From: Acidobacteriaceae bacterium
Lineage (GTDB): Bacteria > Acidobacteriota > Terriglobia > Terriglobales > Acidobacteriaceae
Direction of reading: 5' to 3'
Assembly (NCBI GenBank): GCA_025360645.1
Contig: JANYBT010000101.1
Location: 1-64,000 of the forward strand
Length of the DNA: 64,000 nt
A program made the position numbers and the translations under genes. The notes below the pieces were generated by a model, which saw nothing but the letters and a program-made list of their open reading frames with translations, was not told the DNA's origin and did no database searches. Below, one piece after another: positions 62,851 to 64,000 of the stretch. Position 1 is the stretch's first letter; every line of letters starts with the position of its first letter.

Positions 62851-63957
62851 TTGAGAAAAGTTGCCGCCGTCCTTTCGTTCTTCGCACTGGCTATTCTGCT
62901 GCTCAACTGCGGCGGGTCTTCACGTCCTGCCGGCGTCTTGCTGGCCACCACTCAGGGCTCAGTCGGAATCGATTCGTTCGGCATTGATCTGAGCTCGGGC
63001 AACTTGACTCAAATCAAGACTCTGGCCGCCACCCAGACCACCCCCTCGGCGATCGTCATCGACCCCTCCGGCGCCAACGCCTTTGTCGCCGACAGCGGAA
63101 CCAACTCCATCAGCGCCTACACCGTCAATTCCGATGGCACGCTCACCGCAGGCAGCACCTTCGCGGTGAAAGGAAGCACTCCCACTGCATTGGCGATTGA
63201 CCACGCGGGAAAATTCTTGTTTGTCGCAAACCAGGCATCGAACAACGTCTCGGTGTTTTCGGTCCAGGGGAGCACTCTGTCGGAACTGGCCAATTCGCCG
63301 TATTTGTCAGGACTATTGCCTTCTTCGGTGACGGTCTCACCGGCAAATAATTACCTGTACGTCACCAACCAGACTGACAACACCATCACCGTTTACAACA
63401 TCGCCAGCACCGGAGACCTGAGCCCGATTCCAGGTTCGCCATTCCCCACCGGCACCGCACCCTCAGGGTCCGCCATCGTGCCGCCCCAGAGCCTAACGAC
63501 CGCCACCCAGACTTATTTGTACGTTGCGAATTCCGGGTCGAACAACGTCACCGCATTTCTGGTTTGCCTGACCAACATTACGCCGTGCACGGCAGCCGAC
63601 GGCAGCCTGCAGACGCTTGCGCCAACTTCCATCTTTGCCGCCGGAATCGGCCCGGCAGCGATCGTGGTGGACCCCACCAGCAATTTTCTGTATATCGCCA
63701 ACAAGACTTCCAACCAGATCTCCGGCTATCGCATCAACCAGGCCACTGGCGGTCTGACCAACCTGATCCCATTCACAGTCTCCAGCGGCATGAACCCGGT
63801 GGCGCTGGTGATCCATCCCGACGGCCTCTATATGTATGCCGCCAATATCAGCTCCGCCAATATCTCGGCTTACAAGATTCAAACTCAGAACGGCGCGCTG
63901 ACCGCATTGACGCCTATATCGAGCGACCCTCAGCCTGCTGGCCTAGCCGTGAAGTAG
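62851..63957 (+). CDS. Lipoprotein of the lactonase/YVTN-propeller family
   Basis: 368 residues. The N-terminus FFALAILLLNC is a lipoprotein signal with cysteine at about 20. Seven blade-like repeats of the lactonase (Pgl)/YVTN kind follow: PSAIVIDPSGANAFVADSGTNSISAY, PTALAIDHAGKFLFVANQASNNVSVF, PSSVTVSPANNYLYVTNQTDNTITVY, PAAIVVDPTSNFLYIANKTSNQISGY and PVALVIHPDGLYMYAANISSANISAY. The start is TTG with GGAGAGAG just ahead. An outer-membrane or periplasmic lipoprotein; enzymatic activity is uncertain. Confidence 0.85.
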   Translation: MRKVAAVLSFFALAILLLNCGGSSRPAGVLLATTQGSVGIDSFGIDLSSGNLTQIKTLAATQTTPSAIVIDPSGANAFVADSGTNSISAYTVNSDGTLTAGSTFAVKGSTPTALAIDHAGKFLFVANQASNNVSVFSVQGSTLSELANSPYLSGLLPSSVTVSPANNYLYVTNQTDNTITVYNIASTGDLSPIPGSPFPTGTAPSGSAIVPPQSLTTATQTYLYVANSGSNNVTAFLVCLTNITPCTAADGSLQTLAPTSIFAAGIGPAAIVVDPTSNFLYIANKTSNQISGYRINQATGGLTNLIPFTVSSGMNPVALVIHPDGLYMYAANISSANISAYKIQTQNGALTALTPISSDPQPAGLAVK

Positions 63958-64000
63958 CACCGGCACAATGCTGAGATGAAGGCGTGAACGCGATGAGGGC

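Overview
The window looks like a chromosomal segment of an Acidobacteriota (Terriglobia-like) genome. It is GC-rich and carries many secreted beta-propeller, FG-GAP, PQQ-like and IPT/TIG proteins, a tricorn protease, CadC-type winged-helix/TPR regulators, MacB/FtsX permeases and palindromic REP-like intergenic repeats. This assignment is inferred from gene content. There is no rRNA gene to confirm it. About 50 genes, one tRNA and several non-coding elements can be supported.

Layout: 1-4.1 kb holds an OprB-type porin divergent from a FrmR/CsoR-type regulator, then hemL. 4.1-6.4 kb is an accessory patch: a broken transposase end and two foreign-looking genes (a membrane protein and a DUF1643 protein), bracketed by two copies of one dispersed repeat. 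6.4-11.6 kb has a membrane protein, a VOC protein, a TPR/LOG operon and an AhpD-like gene whose redox-centre cysteine codon is TGA, followed by a bacterial SECIS-like hairpin. This is a probable selenoprotein. 11.6-12.4 kb is non-coding and holds a parS-like palindrome and a promoter-driven structured RNA with the shape of 6S RNA. 12.4-20.1 kb has a PQQ-like gene with an in-frame stop, an FG-GAP protein, a COG2403-type GTPase, two small cysteine proteins, a DUF2252 protein and a ferredoxin. 20.4-35.9 kb has an amidohydrolase, a coupled TetR/Rieske pair, a GT39 transferase, an MbfA-like iron exporter, secreted repeat proteins, an M48 protease, YceI and a Tat-exported class V aminotransferase.

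36.0-38.3 kb is a second accessory patch: an OLD/PARIS-like ATPase gene (interrupted by TAA) and a TOPRIM-like partner, placed against the 3' tail of a HigB-type toxin and its intact XRE antitoxin. 38.3-48.4 kb has an ABC-2 exporter, a propeller/phosphoesterase fusion, an AbrB-RelE toxin-antitoxin pair, transketolase and an aspartate-type aminotransferase. 48.4-64 kb has a GT2, tricorn protease, two MacB-like permeases, an aldehyde dehydrogenase, a DUF3395-like repeat gene cut off at tRNA-Arg(CCT), thiolase, a two-component system and a lactonase-like lipoprotein.

The strongest leads are the predicted selenoprotein, the candidate 6S-like RNA beside the parS-like site, and the ATPase/TOPRIM module lodged in a toxin-antitoxin locus. 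All family calls come from reading the sequence; no database search was possible.
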